DNA of 64,000 nt from Roseomonas sp. AR75 (GCF_005222815.1 NZ_STGB01000004.1:930001-994000); one strand, 5' to 3'. Shown: positions 51,794 to 61,458, numbered from the stretch's first letter. The notes: a model not told the origin generated them from the sequence alone. Translations and numbers: made by a program.

Positions 51794-53902
51794 TCAGGGC
51801 AGTTCGATGACAAGGTTTCTGTAATTGTCCACCGTCACCGTCGCGCCGGGGCCGATGACGCAGGTGGATTCCCGCTCTTCCACCAGCGCGGGACCCGCGA
51901 AGCTCGCGCCGGGCGCCAGCGCGTAGCGGTCATACACGGTGCAGGGCAGCCAGCCCGCGCCTTCGAACAGCACTTCGCGCTTGCCGCGCGCTGCGCGGGC
52001 GGCATCGGTGTGGCTTTCCATCGCGCGGGCTGAAGCGCCTTCCAGGCTGATGTCGCGGCCGGGCGCCACGCAGGCGACGCGCCAGGTCAGCGCCTCGATC
52101 GGCAGGCCTTCCATCGCGCGGCCGAAGCGCTCGCGATAGCTGGCGAAGAAGGCTTCCCGGATCGCAGGCAGGTCGTCGGTGCCCAGCGCCATCGCGGGCA
52201 GTGGCACCGGGATCTCGAAGCCCTGGCCGACATGGCGCATGTCGGCGGCCGGCACGGTGCGGATCGCGTCGGGCGCGGCGCCGGCCTGCAGCAGCAGCGC
52301 GCGGCCTTCCTCCGCCATCTCCGCCAGCAGGCGGTTCACATGCGCCCAATCCAGCCGCTCCAGCCGCGCGACATGGCTGCGCACCAGGTCGGTGGCCGGC
52401 GGCGCGACGAGGAAGCCGAGCGCGGAGGCGACGCCGGCACCGAGCGGCACCAGCATGCGCTTCATCTTCAGCAGCCGCGCGAGATCATAGGCATGCACCG
52501 GCCCCGCGCCGCCGAAAGCGACCAGCGTGTAGCGCCGGGGATCGCGTCCCTTCTCCGCCAGGTGCATGCGCGTCGCGCCCGCCATCGTCTCGTCCACGAT
52601 GCGGCGGATGCCGAGCGCGGCGTCGTCATGCGCGACCCCCAGGCGGCTTGCGATGCCCGTTTCGATCGCGCGCCGCACCGCGCCGGGATCGAGCGCCATC
52701 TCGCCGCCGAGGAAGTAGCCGGGATCGAGCCGGCCGAGCACCAGGTCGGAATCGGTGACGGTCGGCTCCGTGCCGCCGCGGCCGTAGCAGATCGGGCCGG
52801 GCTTCGCGCCGGCGCTGCGCGGCCCGACCTTCATGAGCCCCGATCCGGCATCGACGCGCGCGATGGAGCCGCCGCCCGCGCCGATCTCGATCATGTCCAC
52901 GACCGAGACCTTCAGCGGCAGGCCGGAGCCCTTCTGGAAGCGGCGGACGCGCCCGGCCTCGAAGTCGAACTTGCGGTCCGGCGCGGCATTTTCCACCAGG
53001 CACATCTTCGCAGTGGTGCCGCCCATGTCGAAGGACACCACGCGATCCAACCCGGCCAGGCGTGCGAGGAAGCTGGCCGCCATCGCGCCCGCGGCGGGGC
53101 CGGATTCGATCAGGCGGATCGGGAATTCCTTCGCCTCCGCCAGCGCGGCGATGCCGCCACCGGACAGCATCACATGCAACTGGCCTGCGAAGCCGAGCGC
53201 GGCCAGCGAGGCTTCCAGCTTCTCCAGGTAGCGCCGCATCAGCGGCTGCACATAGGCGTTGGCGCAGGCAGTGCTGGTGCGCTCGAATTCGCGGATCTCC
53301 GGCGCGACGCGGCAGGAGAGCGAAAGCGGCAGGTCCGGAAAGGACGCGCGCAGGATCTCGGCGGCGCGCCGCTCGTGCCGGTCGTCGCGATAGGCATGCA
53401 GGAAGGCGATGGCGATGGCTTCCACGCCTTCCTGCTCGACCAGCCTGCGGCCGGCCTCCCGCACCGTATTCTCGTCCAGCGGCAGCAGCACCGTGCCATC
53501 CACGTCCAGCCGCTCCGGCACCTCGATGCGGCGATGGCGCGGCACCAGGGTCGGCGGGGCCTCGATGAACAGGTCATAGAGGTCGTAGCGCGTCTCGCGG
53601 CCGATCTCGATCACGTCGCGGAAGCCCGCGGTGGTGAGCAACCCGACGCAGGCGCCGGTGCGCTCGATGATGGTGTTGGTCACCAGCGTGGTGCCGTGGA
53701 CGATGCTGTGCAGGTCGCCCGGCGCCAGGCCGGTCTCCTGCAGCAGCCGCTCCACGCCTTCGACGATGGCGCGGCTGGGATCGTCCGGCGTGGTGAGCCG
53801 CTTGCCGGTGGCGACCAGGTTGCGCGCGGGATCGTGCAGCACGAAGTCGGTGAAAGTACCGCCGACATCCACCCCGATGCGCGCGGTGCGGGCGCTTGCC
53901 AT
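51794..53902 (-). CDS. hydantoinase/oxoprolinase subunit A family protein
   Basis: HyuA-like ATP-dependent amide hydrolase subunit of 702 residues. The actin-like ATPase motifs are RIGVDVGGTFTDFVL at the N-terminus, GTTLVTNTIIERTG and VVSFDMGGTTAKMCLVE in the middle, with GAGGGSIARVD after. Works with the B subunit to open cyclic amides such as hydantoins or 5-oxoproline, or N-methylhydantoin. Four bases after the HyuB stop, same strand. Subunit A usual length is about 690. Confidence 0.94.
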   Translation of the reverse strand: MASARTARIGVDVGGTFTDFVLHDPARNLVATGKRLTTPDDPSRAIVEGVERLLQETGLAPGDLHSIVHGTTLVTNTIIERTGACVGLLTTAGFRDVIEIGRETRYDLYDLFIEAPPTLVPRHRRIEVPERLDVDGTVLLPLDENTVREAGRRLVEQEGVEAIAIAFLHAYRDDRHERRAAEILRASFPDLPLSLSCRVAPEIREFERTSTACANAYVQPLMRRYLEKLEASLAALGFAGQLHVMLSGGGIAALAEAKEFPIRLIESGPAAGAMAASFLARLAGLDRVVSFDMGGTTAKMCLVENAAPDRKFDFEAGRVRRFQKGSGLPLKVSVVDMIEIGAGGGSIARVDAGSGLMKVGPRSAGAKPGPICYGRGGTEPTVTDSDLVLGRLDPGYFLGGEMALDPGAVRRAIETGIASRLGVAHDDAALGIRRIVDETMAGATRMHLAEKGRDPRRYTLVAFGGAGPVHAYDLARLLKMKRMLVPLGAGVASALGFLVAPPATDLVRSHVARLERLDWAHVNRLLAEMAEEGRALLLQAGAAPDAIRTVPAADMRHVGQGFEIPVPLPAMALGTDDLPAIREAFFASYRERFGRAMEGLPIEALTWRVACVAPGRDISLEGASARAMESHTDAARAARGKREVLFEGAGWLPCTVYDRYALAPGASFAGPALVEERESTCVIGPGATVTVDNYRNLVIELP

Positions 53903-53905
53903 GGC

Positions 53906-55609
53906 TCAGCCCCTCCCGTAGTCGCGCGCCGCGCCTTTGGGCGTGACGTAGCCGTCGCGCAGATCGGCTTCCAGCGCCGCGGGGTCGCGTTCCTTCGGAT
54001 CGCCGAAGCCGCCGCCGCCGGCATAGAGCAGCGTCACCTTGCGCCCGGCCGCGACCGTCGTGCGCGATTTCGGATGCGGACGCGTGCCGTCGTCGATGGC
54101 AATCACCGCCGCGCCGCCATGCCTGCCGCCGAGCAGCCCTTCCGCCGGATGGTCGCGCCGGTCCGACAGCAGGGAGAGGCGCACGGGTGCATCGGTGCGC
54201 ACCTCGATCTCGACCTCCTGCCCGAGCCCGCCGCGGAAGCGGCCGGCGCCGCCGGAATCCGGCCGCAGCTGCTTCCGCCAGACCAGCAGCGGCGCGACGC
54301 TCTCGTAGGCCTCGATGGAGCCGGCGCCGACATTGGTGGGGAAGGCCGTGGTGGGTAGCCCGTCGCGATGCGGGGAGGCGCCCATGCCGCCGGAAGCGAA
54401 CAGCACCTGGGAGAAGCGGTCGCCATTGCGATCCAGGCCGCTGAACAGCGCGCGCATGGTCGGCGCGCCGCCGCATTCGGCGATCACCTTGTCCGGCAGC
54501 ACATCCGCCAGCGCCTTGTAGATGACGCCGGCCAGCAGATGGCCGGTGAGCTGGCGGGCGCTGCACGGCGCGGGGAAGCGCGGGTTCAGGATACTGCCAT
54601 CCGGCGCCGACACGGTGATGGCGCGGTACGATCCCTCGTTGCGCGGCGTGAAGGGATCCAGCGCGCATTTCACGGGATAGACGGCGTAGGCATGAGTGTA
54701 GTTCAGCACGCAGTTGATGCCGCGATCCACCTGCGGCGAGGTGCCCGCGAAGTCGATATGCATGGTGTCAGCGCGGACATCCACGCGACAGGCGATGCGG
54801 GTGACCTGCTCGTCGAAGCCGTCGGCCTCGATCACCGCGGAATAGCTGCCATCCGGCACCTCCGCGATCGCGCGGCGCAGCGCGCGATCCGCGCGGTCCT
54901 GCAAGGCGGCGGAGAGGCCTTGCAGATCCTCGAGCCCCGTATCGTCCAGGAATTCCTGCAGGCGACGGACGGCGACCTCGTTGGCCACCACCTGCGCTTC
55001 CAGGTCGCCCATCACCGGGCCGGGCACGCGGACATTGGCGGTGATGATCTCCACCAGCTCCTCGTTGCGCGTGCCGCCGCGGAACAGGCGCGCGGGCAAG
55101 ATGCGGATGCCTTCCTCGAACAGCTCGCGGCAATCCGCCGACCACAGCGCGCCGCCGACATCCGGCGAATGCGCGATGGAGCCGGCGAAGCCAACGAGCC
55201 TGCCGCGGTGGAAGATCGGCGAGACCGCGGTGAAGTCCGGCAGGTGGCCGGTGGCCAGCCAGGGATCGTTGGTGATCACGCAGTCGCCGGGCTGCCAGGT
55301 CTCGGCCGGGAATCGCTTGAGGAAGGTCTTGGTGGTCTGCGGCAGGATGCAGGAGAAGCTGGCGATGCCGCCGGTGTTTTCCGCCACGCTGTCGCCGTTG
55401 CGGTCCATCAGCACCGTCGCGTAGTCGTTGGATTCGCGCACGATGGTCGAGAAGGCGGTGCGCAGCAGGCCCGCCGCCGCCTCGTCGGCGATCGAGATCA
55501 TGCGGCTCCAATACACCTCGAGGGTGATCGGGTCGAAATCGTCCAACGCGATGCGCTCCCGGCTTTGGGTCGGTTCCGTGACACGGATGCTAGGCAGCGG
55601 CTGCCCCAT
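53906..55609 (-). CDS. hydantoinase/oxoprolinase subunit B family protein
   Basis: HyuB-like partner of 567 residues. Opening DDFDPITLEVYWSRMISIADEA and RTAFSTIVRESNDYATVLMD is diagnostic, with VITNDPWLATGHLPDFTAV and VELGGGFGDPKE-like end (GGGGFGDPKERDP). First gene of the minus-strand run HyuB-HyuA-Bug-Bug-aminotransferase. Promoter region shared with the divergent LysR gene, with a dyad and two direct repeats between. Confidence 0.94.
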   Translation of the reverse strand: MGQPLPSIRVTEPTQSRERIALDDFDPITLEVYWSRMISIADEAAAGLLRTAFSTIVRESNDYATVLMDRNGDSVAENTGGIASFSCILPQTTKTFLKRFPAETWQPGDCVITNDPWLATGHLPDFTAVSPIFHRGRLVGFAGSIAHSPDVGGALWSADCRELFEEGIRILPARLFRGGTRNEELVEIITANVRVPGPVMGDLEAQVVANEVAVRRLQEFLDDTGLEDLQGLSAALQDRADRALRRAIAEVPDGSYSAVIEADGFDEQVTRIACRVDVRADTMHIDFAGTSPQVDRGINCVLNYTHAYAVYPVKCALDPFTPRNEGSYRAITVSAPDGSILNPRFPAPCSARQLTGHLLAGVIYKALADVLPDKVIAECGGAPTMRALFSGLDRNGDRFSQVLFASGGMGASPHRDGLPTTAFPTNVGAGSIEAYESVAPLLVWRKQLRPDSGGAGRFRGGLGQEVEIEVRTDAPVRLSLLSDRRDHPAEGLLGGRHGGAAVIAIDDGTRPHPKSRTTVAAGRKVTLLYAGGGGFGDPKERDPAALEADLRDGYVTPKGAARDYGRG

Positions 55610-55622
55610 GCGTCCAATATCG

Positions 55623-55660
55623 ATTCCGACTGATCCGATAGGAATGGCGAATGATCCGAT
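55623..55660. promoter_or_regulatory. LysR-type site candidate: dyad and direct repeats
   Basis: In the 49-base gap between HyuB and LysR starts lie an inverted repeat ATTCC-N13-GGAAT (55623-55645) and two copies of TGATCCGAT (55631-55639 and 55652-55660), 21 bases apart, about two helical turns. Tandem repeats at this spacing suit a tetrameric LysR regulator bridging two half sites. Confidence 0.5.
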
Positions 55661-56555
55661 GGAGCTGAGGCAGCTACGCTACTTCGTCGCCGTGGCGGAG
55701 GAACTGCACTTCACCCGGGCCGCGCGCCGGCTCGGCCTGTCCCAGCCGCCGCTCAGCCAGCAGATCCGCCAGATGGAGGAGGAACTGGCGACGCCGCTGT
55801 TCGACCGCAGCCGCAAGCGCGTGGCGCTGACCGAGGCGGGTCGGATGATGCTGGACGAAGCGCGCGCCACGCTGGCCCAGGCGGAACGCACGGCGCTGGT
55901 CGCGCGGCGGGCGGGACGCGGCGAGGTGGGCGAGCTGCGCGTCGGCCTGTTCGCCTCCGCGCCGCTGCTGCCGGCCTTCGCCCGCACGATCATCGCCTTT
56001 CGCGGGACGTTGCCGGATGTCCGGCTGACCCTGCAGGAGGCGCCGACGCTGGCGCAGCTCGATGCGCTGCAGCGGCGGGCGCTGGATGCGGGCTTCCTGC
56101 GTTGCCCCTCCGCCGATCATCTGCCGCCGGGTCTCGACACGGTGGAACTGGCGCGCGAGCCTCTGGTGGTTGTGATGCGGCGCGACCATCGGCTGGCGCG
56201 ACGCGCGGCAACGTTGCCGGTGGCGGCGCTGGCGGAGGAACCGATGATCTTCTTCGCGCGCTCCGTCGGCACCACGCTGCACGAGCAGTTGGCCGCGCTG
56301 TGCCGCCGCGCCGGCTTCGCGCCGCGCATCGTGCAGGAAGCGCGCGAGAACTCCACGCTGATGGGCCTGGTGGCGGCGGGGCTCGGCCTGGCGGTGCTGC
56401 CGCATTCCCTCTCGCAGATCCGCGTCGGCGGCGTGGTCGTGCGGGTGCTCGACAGCGCGGAGGCGACGACGGTCACTTGGCTCGCCGTGCCGCGCGAAGG
56501 ACGCACGCAGCTTGCCGGTGCCTTGCTGCGCTGCGCGCGGGCCGCCGCGGCATGA
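55659..56555 (+). CDS. LysR family transcriptional regulator
   Basis: A 298-residue regulator. Winged helix: MELRQLRYFVAVAEELHFT, RRLGLSQPPLSQQIRQMEEE, then the effector domain with LRVGLFASAPLLPAF. The ATG at 55659 gives the usual LysR opening; 55644 is a five-residue longer alternative with poor spacing to its Shine-Dalgarno. Long frame upstream is the antisense of HyuB. Divergent from HyuB, it probably controls the hydantoinase run and the oxidase gene that follows. Confidence 0.93.
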   Translation: MELRQLRYFVAVAEELHFTRAARRLGLSQPPLSQQIRQMEEELATPLFDRSRKRVALTEAGRMMLDEARATLAQAERTALVARRAGRGEVGELRVGLFASAPLLPAFARTIIAFRGTLPDVRLTLQEAPTLAQLDALQRRALDAGFLRCPSADHLPPGLDTVELAREPLVVVMRRDHRLARRAATLPVAALAEEPMIFFARSVGTTLHEQLAALCRRAGFAPRIVQEARENSTLMGLVAAGLGLAVLPHSLSQIRVGGVVVRVLDSAEATTVTWLAVPREGRTQLAGALLRCARAAAA

Positions 56556-57787
56556 GCACGATCGTCATCGGCGCCGGTGTCGCCGGCCTGTCCGCCGCCT
56601 TCCACCTGCTGCGCGCGGGGCGCCAGGTGGAGCTGCTCGACCCGCATGCGCCGGGCGAGGGCGGCGCGTCATGGGGCAATTCGGGCATCCTCAGCGCCGC
56701 GCTGGTCGCGCCGCTGACCCAGCCCGGCGTGCTGCGACAATTGCCGCGCTGGCTGCTCGATCCGCTGGGGCCGGTGGCGATCCGGCCGTCCTACCTGCCC
56801 GTCGCGCTGCCCTGGCTCGCGCGCTGGATGCGGGCGGGCGGCGCCGGCCGGGCCGAGCATGTCTCCGACGCCATCCAGGCGCTGCATCGCGACACCTTCT
56901 CCATTTGGCGCGAGATGGTGGGCGAGGCGCATTTCGGTGCGCTGGTGCGGCAGGCCGGCCAGGTCGTCGGTTTCGAGACACCGCCGGAAGCGGGCGCCGG
57001 CGCCCTGGAAGCAAGGCTGCGCCAGCGGCACGGCATCACGGCTGAACCGCTGGACCGCGCGGCGCTGGAGCGGATCTATCCGGGCATCGCGCCCAGCGTG
57101 CTGCGCGGCGTGCTGTTGCCTGGCCAGGGCCACATGCTCGATCCCGGCGCGCTGGTCCGACACCTGGCGGAGCACGTGGCAGCGGGGGGCGGGACGTTCG
57201 CACGCCTGCGCGTCCGCGGGATTCAGCCGGAGGCGGGCGGCTGGCGCGTCGAGACCGAAGGCGGGGCGCGCCACGCCACGGACATCGTGCTGGCCGCCGG
57301 CGCCTGGTCGCGCGCGTTGCTCGCGCCGCTCGGCATCCGCCTGCCGCTGATCGCGGAGCGCGGCTACCACGCCGAACTGCCGCCGCTGCCGCACTCCGCC
57401 TTGCCGATCCCGATCTCCTTCCGCAGCCGCGGTCTTGCGCTGACGCCCATGGGCCATGCCCTGCGCGCCTCCGGTACGGTGGAGATCGCGGCACCCGATG
57501 CGCCGCCGGCGATGCGCCGCGCCGGCAACCTGGCGGCGCAGGCGCGCGCGCTGTTTCCCGGCATCCCTGAGGGCGAGCCGACCGAATGGATGGGCCCGCG
57601 CCCGAGCCTGCCGGATGGGCTGCCGGCGATCGGTGAGGCCGGGCCGCCGGGCCTTTGGCTGTGTTGCGGCCACGGGCATTTCGGCATGACCAGCGCGCCA
57701 GCCAGCGGCCGGCTGCTGGCCGCGCTGATGCAGGGCGCGCCGCCGCCGGCCGATCCTGCCCCCTACGCGCCCGGCCGTTTCGGCTGA
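56552..57787 (+). CDS. FAD-dependent amino acid oxidase/dehydrogenase (DadA-like)
   Basis: FAD-binding oxidoreductase of 411 residues. N-terminal dinucleotide motif TIVIGAGVAGLSAAFHL, ASWGNSGILS typical of DadA, and the C-terminal LWLCCGHGHFGMTSAPASGR that closes the FAD site. D-amino acid dehydrogenase is a good guess; it may act on the D-amino acid produced by hydantoin or amide opening. Start overlaps the LysR stop (ATGA). Confidence 0.91.
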   Translation: MSTIVIGAGVAGLSAAFHLLRAGRQVELLDPHAPGEGGASWGNSGILSAALVAPLTQPGVLRQLPRWLLDPLGPVAIRPSYLPVALPWLARWMRAGGAGRAEHVSDAIQALHRDTFSIWREMVGEAHFGALVRQAGQVVGFETPPEAGAGALEARLRQRHGITAEPLDRAALERIYPGIAPSVLRGVLLPGQGHMLDPGALVRHLAEHVAAGGGTFARLRVRGIQPEAGGWRVETEGGARHATDIVLAAGAWSRALLAPLGIRLPLIAERGYHAELPPLPHSALPIPISFRSRGLALTPMGHALRASGTVEIAAPDAPPAMRRAGNLAAQARALFPGIPEGEPTEWMGPRPSLPDGLPAIGEAGPPGLWLCCGHGHFGMTSAPASGRLLAALMQGAPPPADPAPYAPGRFG

Positions 57788-57814
57788 GCGCCGCATCGGG
57801 TCTATGCTGGCATC

Positions 57815-58492
57815 ATGCGAATCCTGGTCATCGAGGACGATTCGGCGACCGCCGACTACATCGCCAAGGGCCTGCGCGAAGCCGGCCACCTGGTGCAGGT
57901 GGCGCGCACCGGCAAGGACGGCATGATGCTGGCCGCCAGCGAGAGCTGGGACGTGATCGTCACGGACCGCATGCTGCCCGGCCCCGATGGCCTGACCATC
58001 CTGCGCGCGCTGCGCGCCTCCGGCATTGCCACGCCCGTGCTGGTGCTGACGGCGCTGGCGGAGGTGGAGCGCCGCGTCGAAGGGCTGGATGCCGGCGCCG
58101 ATGACTACCTCGCCAAGCCCTTCGCCTTCAGCGAGCTGCGCGCGCGCATCGACGCGCTGGGCCGTCGCCCCGCGGCATCGCAGGATCCGGTGGCGCTGCG
58201 CGTCGGCGACATCGAGATGGACCTGCTGCGCCGCGCGGTGCGCCGCGCCGGCCAGCCGATCGAGCTGATGCCCACGGAGATGCGGCTGCTGGAATACATG
58301 ATGCGCCGGCCGGGCCAGGTGCTGACCAAGACCATGCTGCTGGAAGGCGTGTGGGACCTGAACTTCGATCCCTCCACCAACCTGGTCGAGGTGCATGTCA
58401 GCCGCCTGCGCCGCAAGCTGGCGCTGGAAGGCCTGCCGCCACCGATCCAGACGATCCGCGGCGCCGGCTACATCCTCGGCGAGCGCGGGTGA
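57815..58492 (+). CDS. response regulator, OmpR/PhoB family
   Basis: Regulator of 225 residues with phosphoacceptor Asp51 (VIVTDRMLPG), switch residue in LVLTALA and Lys in YLAKPFAF, then a winged helix ending RGAGYILGERG. Same length and strong resemblance to the regulator at 12548-13225. Its stop overlaps the kinase start (GTGA), so the two are coupled. It follows the oxidase gene by 27 bases, but a separate promoter is likely. Confidence 0.94.
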   Translation: MRILVIEDDSATADYIAKGLREAGHLVQVARTGKDGMMLAASESWDVIVTDRMLPGPDGLTILRALRASGIATPVLVLTALAEVERRVEGLDAGADDYLAKPFAFSELRARIDALGRRPAASQDPVALRVGDIEMDLLRRAVRRAGQPIELMPTEMRLLEYMMRRPGQVLTKTMLLEGVWDLNFDPSTNLVEVHVSRLRRKLALEGLPPPIQTIRGAGYILGERG

Positions 58493-59844
58493 GCTTCCTG
58501 CCGCGCCTGCTGCGCAGCTTCGCGCTGCGTACCGCGCTGCTGACGGCCGCGGGTGTGCTGGGCATCTCGGCGCTCGGCCTCGGCTTCGGCTGGTTGCGCA
58601 GTTCCGCGGTGCTGCAGGACGCGCTGGATACCGAGATCCGCCAGCAGGCCGACGAGCTGCTGCGGGAATGGCGCTTCGGCGGCCCGGCCGCGCTGATGCT
58701 GGCCGTGGAGCTGCGCACGCGGGAACGCGCGCCGGGCGTGCTGCTGGTGCAGCTCCGCGCGCCGAGCGGAAGCGTCTTCGCCGGCGCCGCGCCGCTGGCG
58801 GTGGCGCCGCCGGGCCTGCAGGGCTTCGCCACCATCGCATCCACCGACAGCGAAGGGCCGCTGCGCGCGCTGGGCATCGGCCTGCCGGACGGCTTCCGGC
58901 TGATCGTCGCGGCGCGCATGCGGCTGGTGCTGGACACCGCGCAGACCCTCGCCTCCACCCTTCTCGCGGCCGGCGCGCTGGCGGTCCTGCTCGCGCTGGC
59001 CTTCGGCCTGTTCACGGCCTGGCGGCTGGAACGCCGGCTGCGCGCGGTCTCCGGCGCGGCCGAGGCGGTGATGCAGGGCGACCTCGCGCGCCGCCTGCCG
59101 CTGTCGGGCGCTTCCGACGAGTTCGACCGGCTCGCCGCCACCGTCAATGCGCTGCTGAGCCGGCTGGAGACGGTGATCGAGGGCATGAAGCAGGTGACGG
59201 TGGATGTGGCGCATGACCTGCGCGGCCCGCTCTCCCGCCTGCGGCAACGGCTGGAGATTGCGCAGGCGCGGCCGCGCGACGCGGCGGCCGATGCCGCCTT
59301 GCTCGACGCCGCGCTGGAGGAGCTGGACGGCATCCTGGCCACCTTCACCGCGCTGCTGCGCATCGCGCAGCTGGAAGCCGGGCCGCCGCTGCCCGGCGGC
59401 CAGGCGCCGGTGGTGGATCTCAGCGCCACGGTCGCCACGCTGGCGGAAGCTTATGAGGTGGCGGCCGAGGAAGCGGGCCGCGTCCTCGCCGCGGAGATCG
59501 CGCCCGGGCAGCGCGTGCATGGCGACCAGGCGCTGCTGCGGCAGATGCTGTCGAACCTGCTGGACAACGCGCTGGCGCATGGCGGCAGCCACCTCGCCGT
59601 GACCCTCCGACCCGGCCCGATACTGGAGGTGACGGATGACGGGCCGGGCATACCGGAAGCGGAACGCCCGCGCGTGCTGCGCCGCTTCTACCGCCTGGAC
59701 CGCAGCCGCGGCACGCCCGGCAGCGGGCTCGGCCTCGCGTTGGTGGCGGCCGTCGCGCGGCGGCACGGCGCGGAGCCTGTGCTGTCCGATGCGAAGCCGG
59801 GGCTGCGCGTGACGGTCGATCTCTCCGCCGCCCGCGCAAGCTGA
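58489..59844 (+). CDS. two-component sensor histidine kinase
   Basis: Kinase of 451 residues from a GTG that overlaps the regulator stop. Membrane segments at about 14-35 and 155-176, periplasmic domain between, HAMP (AAEAVMQGDLARRLPLSG), His242 in VDVAHDLRGPLSRL, N-box SNLLDNALAHG and G-boxes DDGPGIP and GSGLGLALV. Paralogous to the kinase at 8831-10117. Followed by the HtrA/DegP gene 102 bases downstream. Confidence 0.93.
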   Translation: MSFLPRLLRSFALRTALLTAAGVLGISALGLGFGWLRSSAVLQDALDTEIRQQADELLREWRFGGPAALMLAVELRTRERAPGVLLVQLRAPSGSVFAGAAPLAVAPPGLQGFATIASTDSEGPLRALGIGLPDGFRLIVAARMRLVLDTAQTLASTLLAAGALAVLLALAFGLFTAWRLERRLRAVSGAAEAVMQGDLARRLPLSGASDEFDRLAATVNALLSRLETVIEGMKQVTVDVAHDLRGPLSRLRQRLEIAQARPRDAAADAALLDAALEELDGILATFTALLRIAQLEAGPPLPGGQAPVVDLSATVATLAEAYEVAAEEAGRVLAAEIAPGQRVHGDQALLRQMLSNLLDNALAHGGSHLAVTLRPGPILEVTDDGPGIPEAERPRVLRRFYRLDRSRGTPGSGLGLALVAAVARRHGAEPVLSDAKPGLRVTVDLSAARAS

Positions 59845-59856
59845 AAAAGCTTTCAG
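59841..59856. promoter_or_regulatory. inverted repeat upstream of the degP-like gene
   Basis: CTGAAA-AAGC-TTTCAG crosses the kinase stop codon and lies about 90 bases before the HtrA start. As the only AT-rich dyad in this gap it is a candidate binding site for the response regulator or part of a promoter. It could also be a small hairpin of the kinase mRNA. Confidence 0.3.
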
Positions 59857-59946
59857 GCTCGTGTCGGGGACTTTGCAGCCGGCTCTCGCCATTCTCCCCG
59901 GTGACGCGTGGCGCAGGGGCGCCGCGCACCAGACAGGAGAGTGAGC

Positions 59947-61407
59947 ATGGACCGTCCCGCTACCGGACCGTCGTTCGGCGCCGGCTTCAATCGCGCCCGT
60001 GCGGCGCTGTTCGGCGTGCTGATGGGCACCACGGCGCTGACCGGCCTCGCCTTCTACGCGACGCCCGCGCCCGCCGAGGCGCCGGCAGTCGCCGCGCAGG
60101 CGACGCTGCCGAACGGCGCGCCCGCCGCCGGCTTCGCCGCACTGGTGAAGCAGGTGCGGCCCGCCGTGGTGACCGTCACCGTCAGCGGGATGCCCGCGCG
60201 CGGCCCGATGGGCCAGCCGATGCCCGGCCGCAGCAGCCAGGCCGTGGGCTCCGGCTTCATCGTGGAGGCGGATGGCTTCATCGTCACCAACAACCACGTC
60301 GTGGATGGCGCGCAGCGCGTGACCGTGACGCTGGACGATGGCCGCCGCCTGCCGGCCAACATCGTCGGCCGCGACCCCCGCACCGATGTCGCGCTGCTGA
60401 AGGTGGAGGCCGGCGCGCCGCTGCCCTTCGTGCGCATGGGCGATTCCGCGAAGGCGGAGCCCGGCGACTGGGTCGTCGCGATGGGCAATCCCTTCGGCCT
60501 CGGCGGCACCGTGACCACGGGCGTTGTCTCGGCGGTCGGCCGCGACATCGGCGCCGGTCCCTATGACGACTTCATCCAGGTGGATGCGCCGATCAACCAG
60601 GGCAATTCGGGCGGCCCGCTGTTCTCGCAGGACGGCCGCGTCATCGGCATGAATACGGCGATCTTCAGCCCGAGCGGCGGGTCGGTGGGCATCGGCTTCG
60701 CCGTGCCGTCGAACCTGATGCAGCGCATCGTCGCCGACCTGAAGGCAACCGGCCGCGTGGAGCGCGGCTTCGTCGGGGTGGCGACGCAGGGCGTGGACGC
60801 CGCGATGGCGAAGGCGCTGCGCATGCCGGAGGCCGAGGATCGCGGCAACACCCGCGGCGCGCTCGTCTCCAACGTGGAGAAGGACAGCCCTGCGGCGAAG
60901 GCCGGGCTGCGTGCCGGCGACGTGGTGACCGAGGTGGATGGCCGCGCCGTGACCAGCCCGCGCGACCTGGCGCGCGCCATTGCCGACCAGCGCCCGGGCA
61001 GCAAGTCCGCGCTTAAGGTGTGGCGCGATGGCGAGATGCGCACGGTCTCGGTCGAGATCGGCACGCAGCCGGGCGCGCAGGTTGCCTCCCGCCAGGGCGG
61101 CGCCGAGGCGGAGCAGCCGCGCATCGGCGTGGCGCTCGCGCCGATCACGCCGGAATCGCGCCGCGCGCTGAACCTCGCCGAGGACGCCAAGGGCGCGGTC
61201 GTGGCGCAGGTGATGCCGGACTCGCCGGCGGCGAAGGCCGGGCTGCGCGCGGGCGACGTGATCGTCGGCGTGGGCACCACCGAGACCGCGGATGCGGAGG
61301 CCACGGTGAAGGCCATCCGCGAGGCGGCCTCGAACGATGCGGTGGCTCTGCAGGTTCTGCGCAACGGCACGCGCAGCTTCGTGGCCGTGCCGCTCAAGCA
61401 GGCCTGA
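59947..61407 (+). CDS. DegP/HtrA-like serine endoprotease, two PDZ domains
   Basis: Periplasmic protease and chaperone of 486 residues. N-terminal segment ARAALFGVLMGTTALTGLAF is a signal anchor or signal peptide; triad His117 (VTNNHVVDG), Asp147 (PRTDVALL) and Ser221 (NQGNSGGPL). PDZ1 about 275-370 (SPAAKAGLRAGDVVTEVDG) and PDZ2 about 395-480 (SPAAKAGLRAGDVIVGVG). A GGAGAG Shine-Dalgarno precedes the ATG. It follows the two-component genes and probably is part of their regulon. Confidence 0.93.
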   Translation: MDRPATGPSFGAGFNRARAALFGVLMGTTALTGLAFYATPAPAEAPAVAAQATLPNGAPAAGFAALVKQVRPAVVTVTVSGMPARGPMGQPMPGRSSQAVGSGFIVEADGFIVTNNHVVDGAQRVTVTLDDGRRLPANIVGRDPRTDVALLKVEAGAPLPFVRMGDSAKAEPGDWVVAMGNPFGLGGTVTTGVVSAVGRDIGAGPYDDFIQVDAPINQGNSGGPLFSQDGRVIGMNTAIFSPSGGSVGIGFAVPSNLMQRIVADLKATGRVERGFVGVATQGVDAAMAKALRMPEAEDRGNTRGALVSNVEKDSPAAKAGLRAGDVVTEVDGRAVTSPRDLARAIADQRPGSKSALKVWRDGEMRTVSVEIGTQPGAQVASRQGGAEAEQPRIGVALAPITPESRRALNLAEDAKGAVVAQVMPDSPAAKAGLRAGDVIVGVGTTETADAEATVKAIREAASNDAVALQVLRNGTRSFVAVPLKQA

Positions 61408-61458
61408 TCCCGGACGCGCCGGGGGACAGGGAGGCCGGCGCGAACCGTGACGGGTCGG

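Noticed and set aside
52232-54358. 708-codon plus-strand frame opposite hydantoinase genes
   Set aside because: Antisense shadow; HyuA and HyuB on the minus strand account for the DNA completely.
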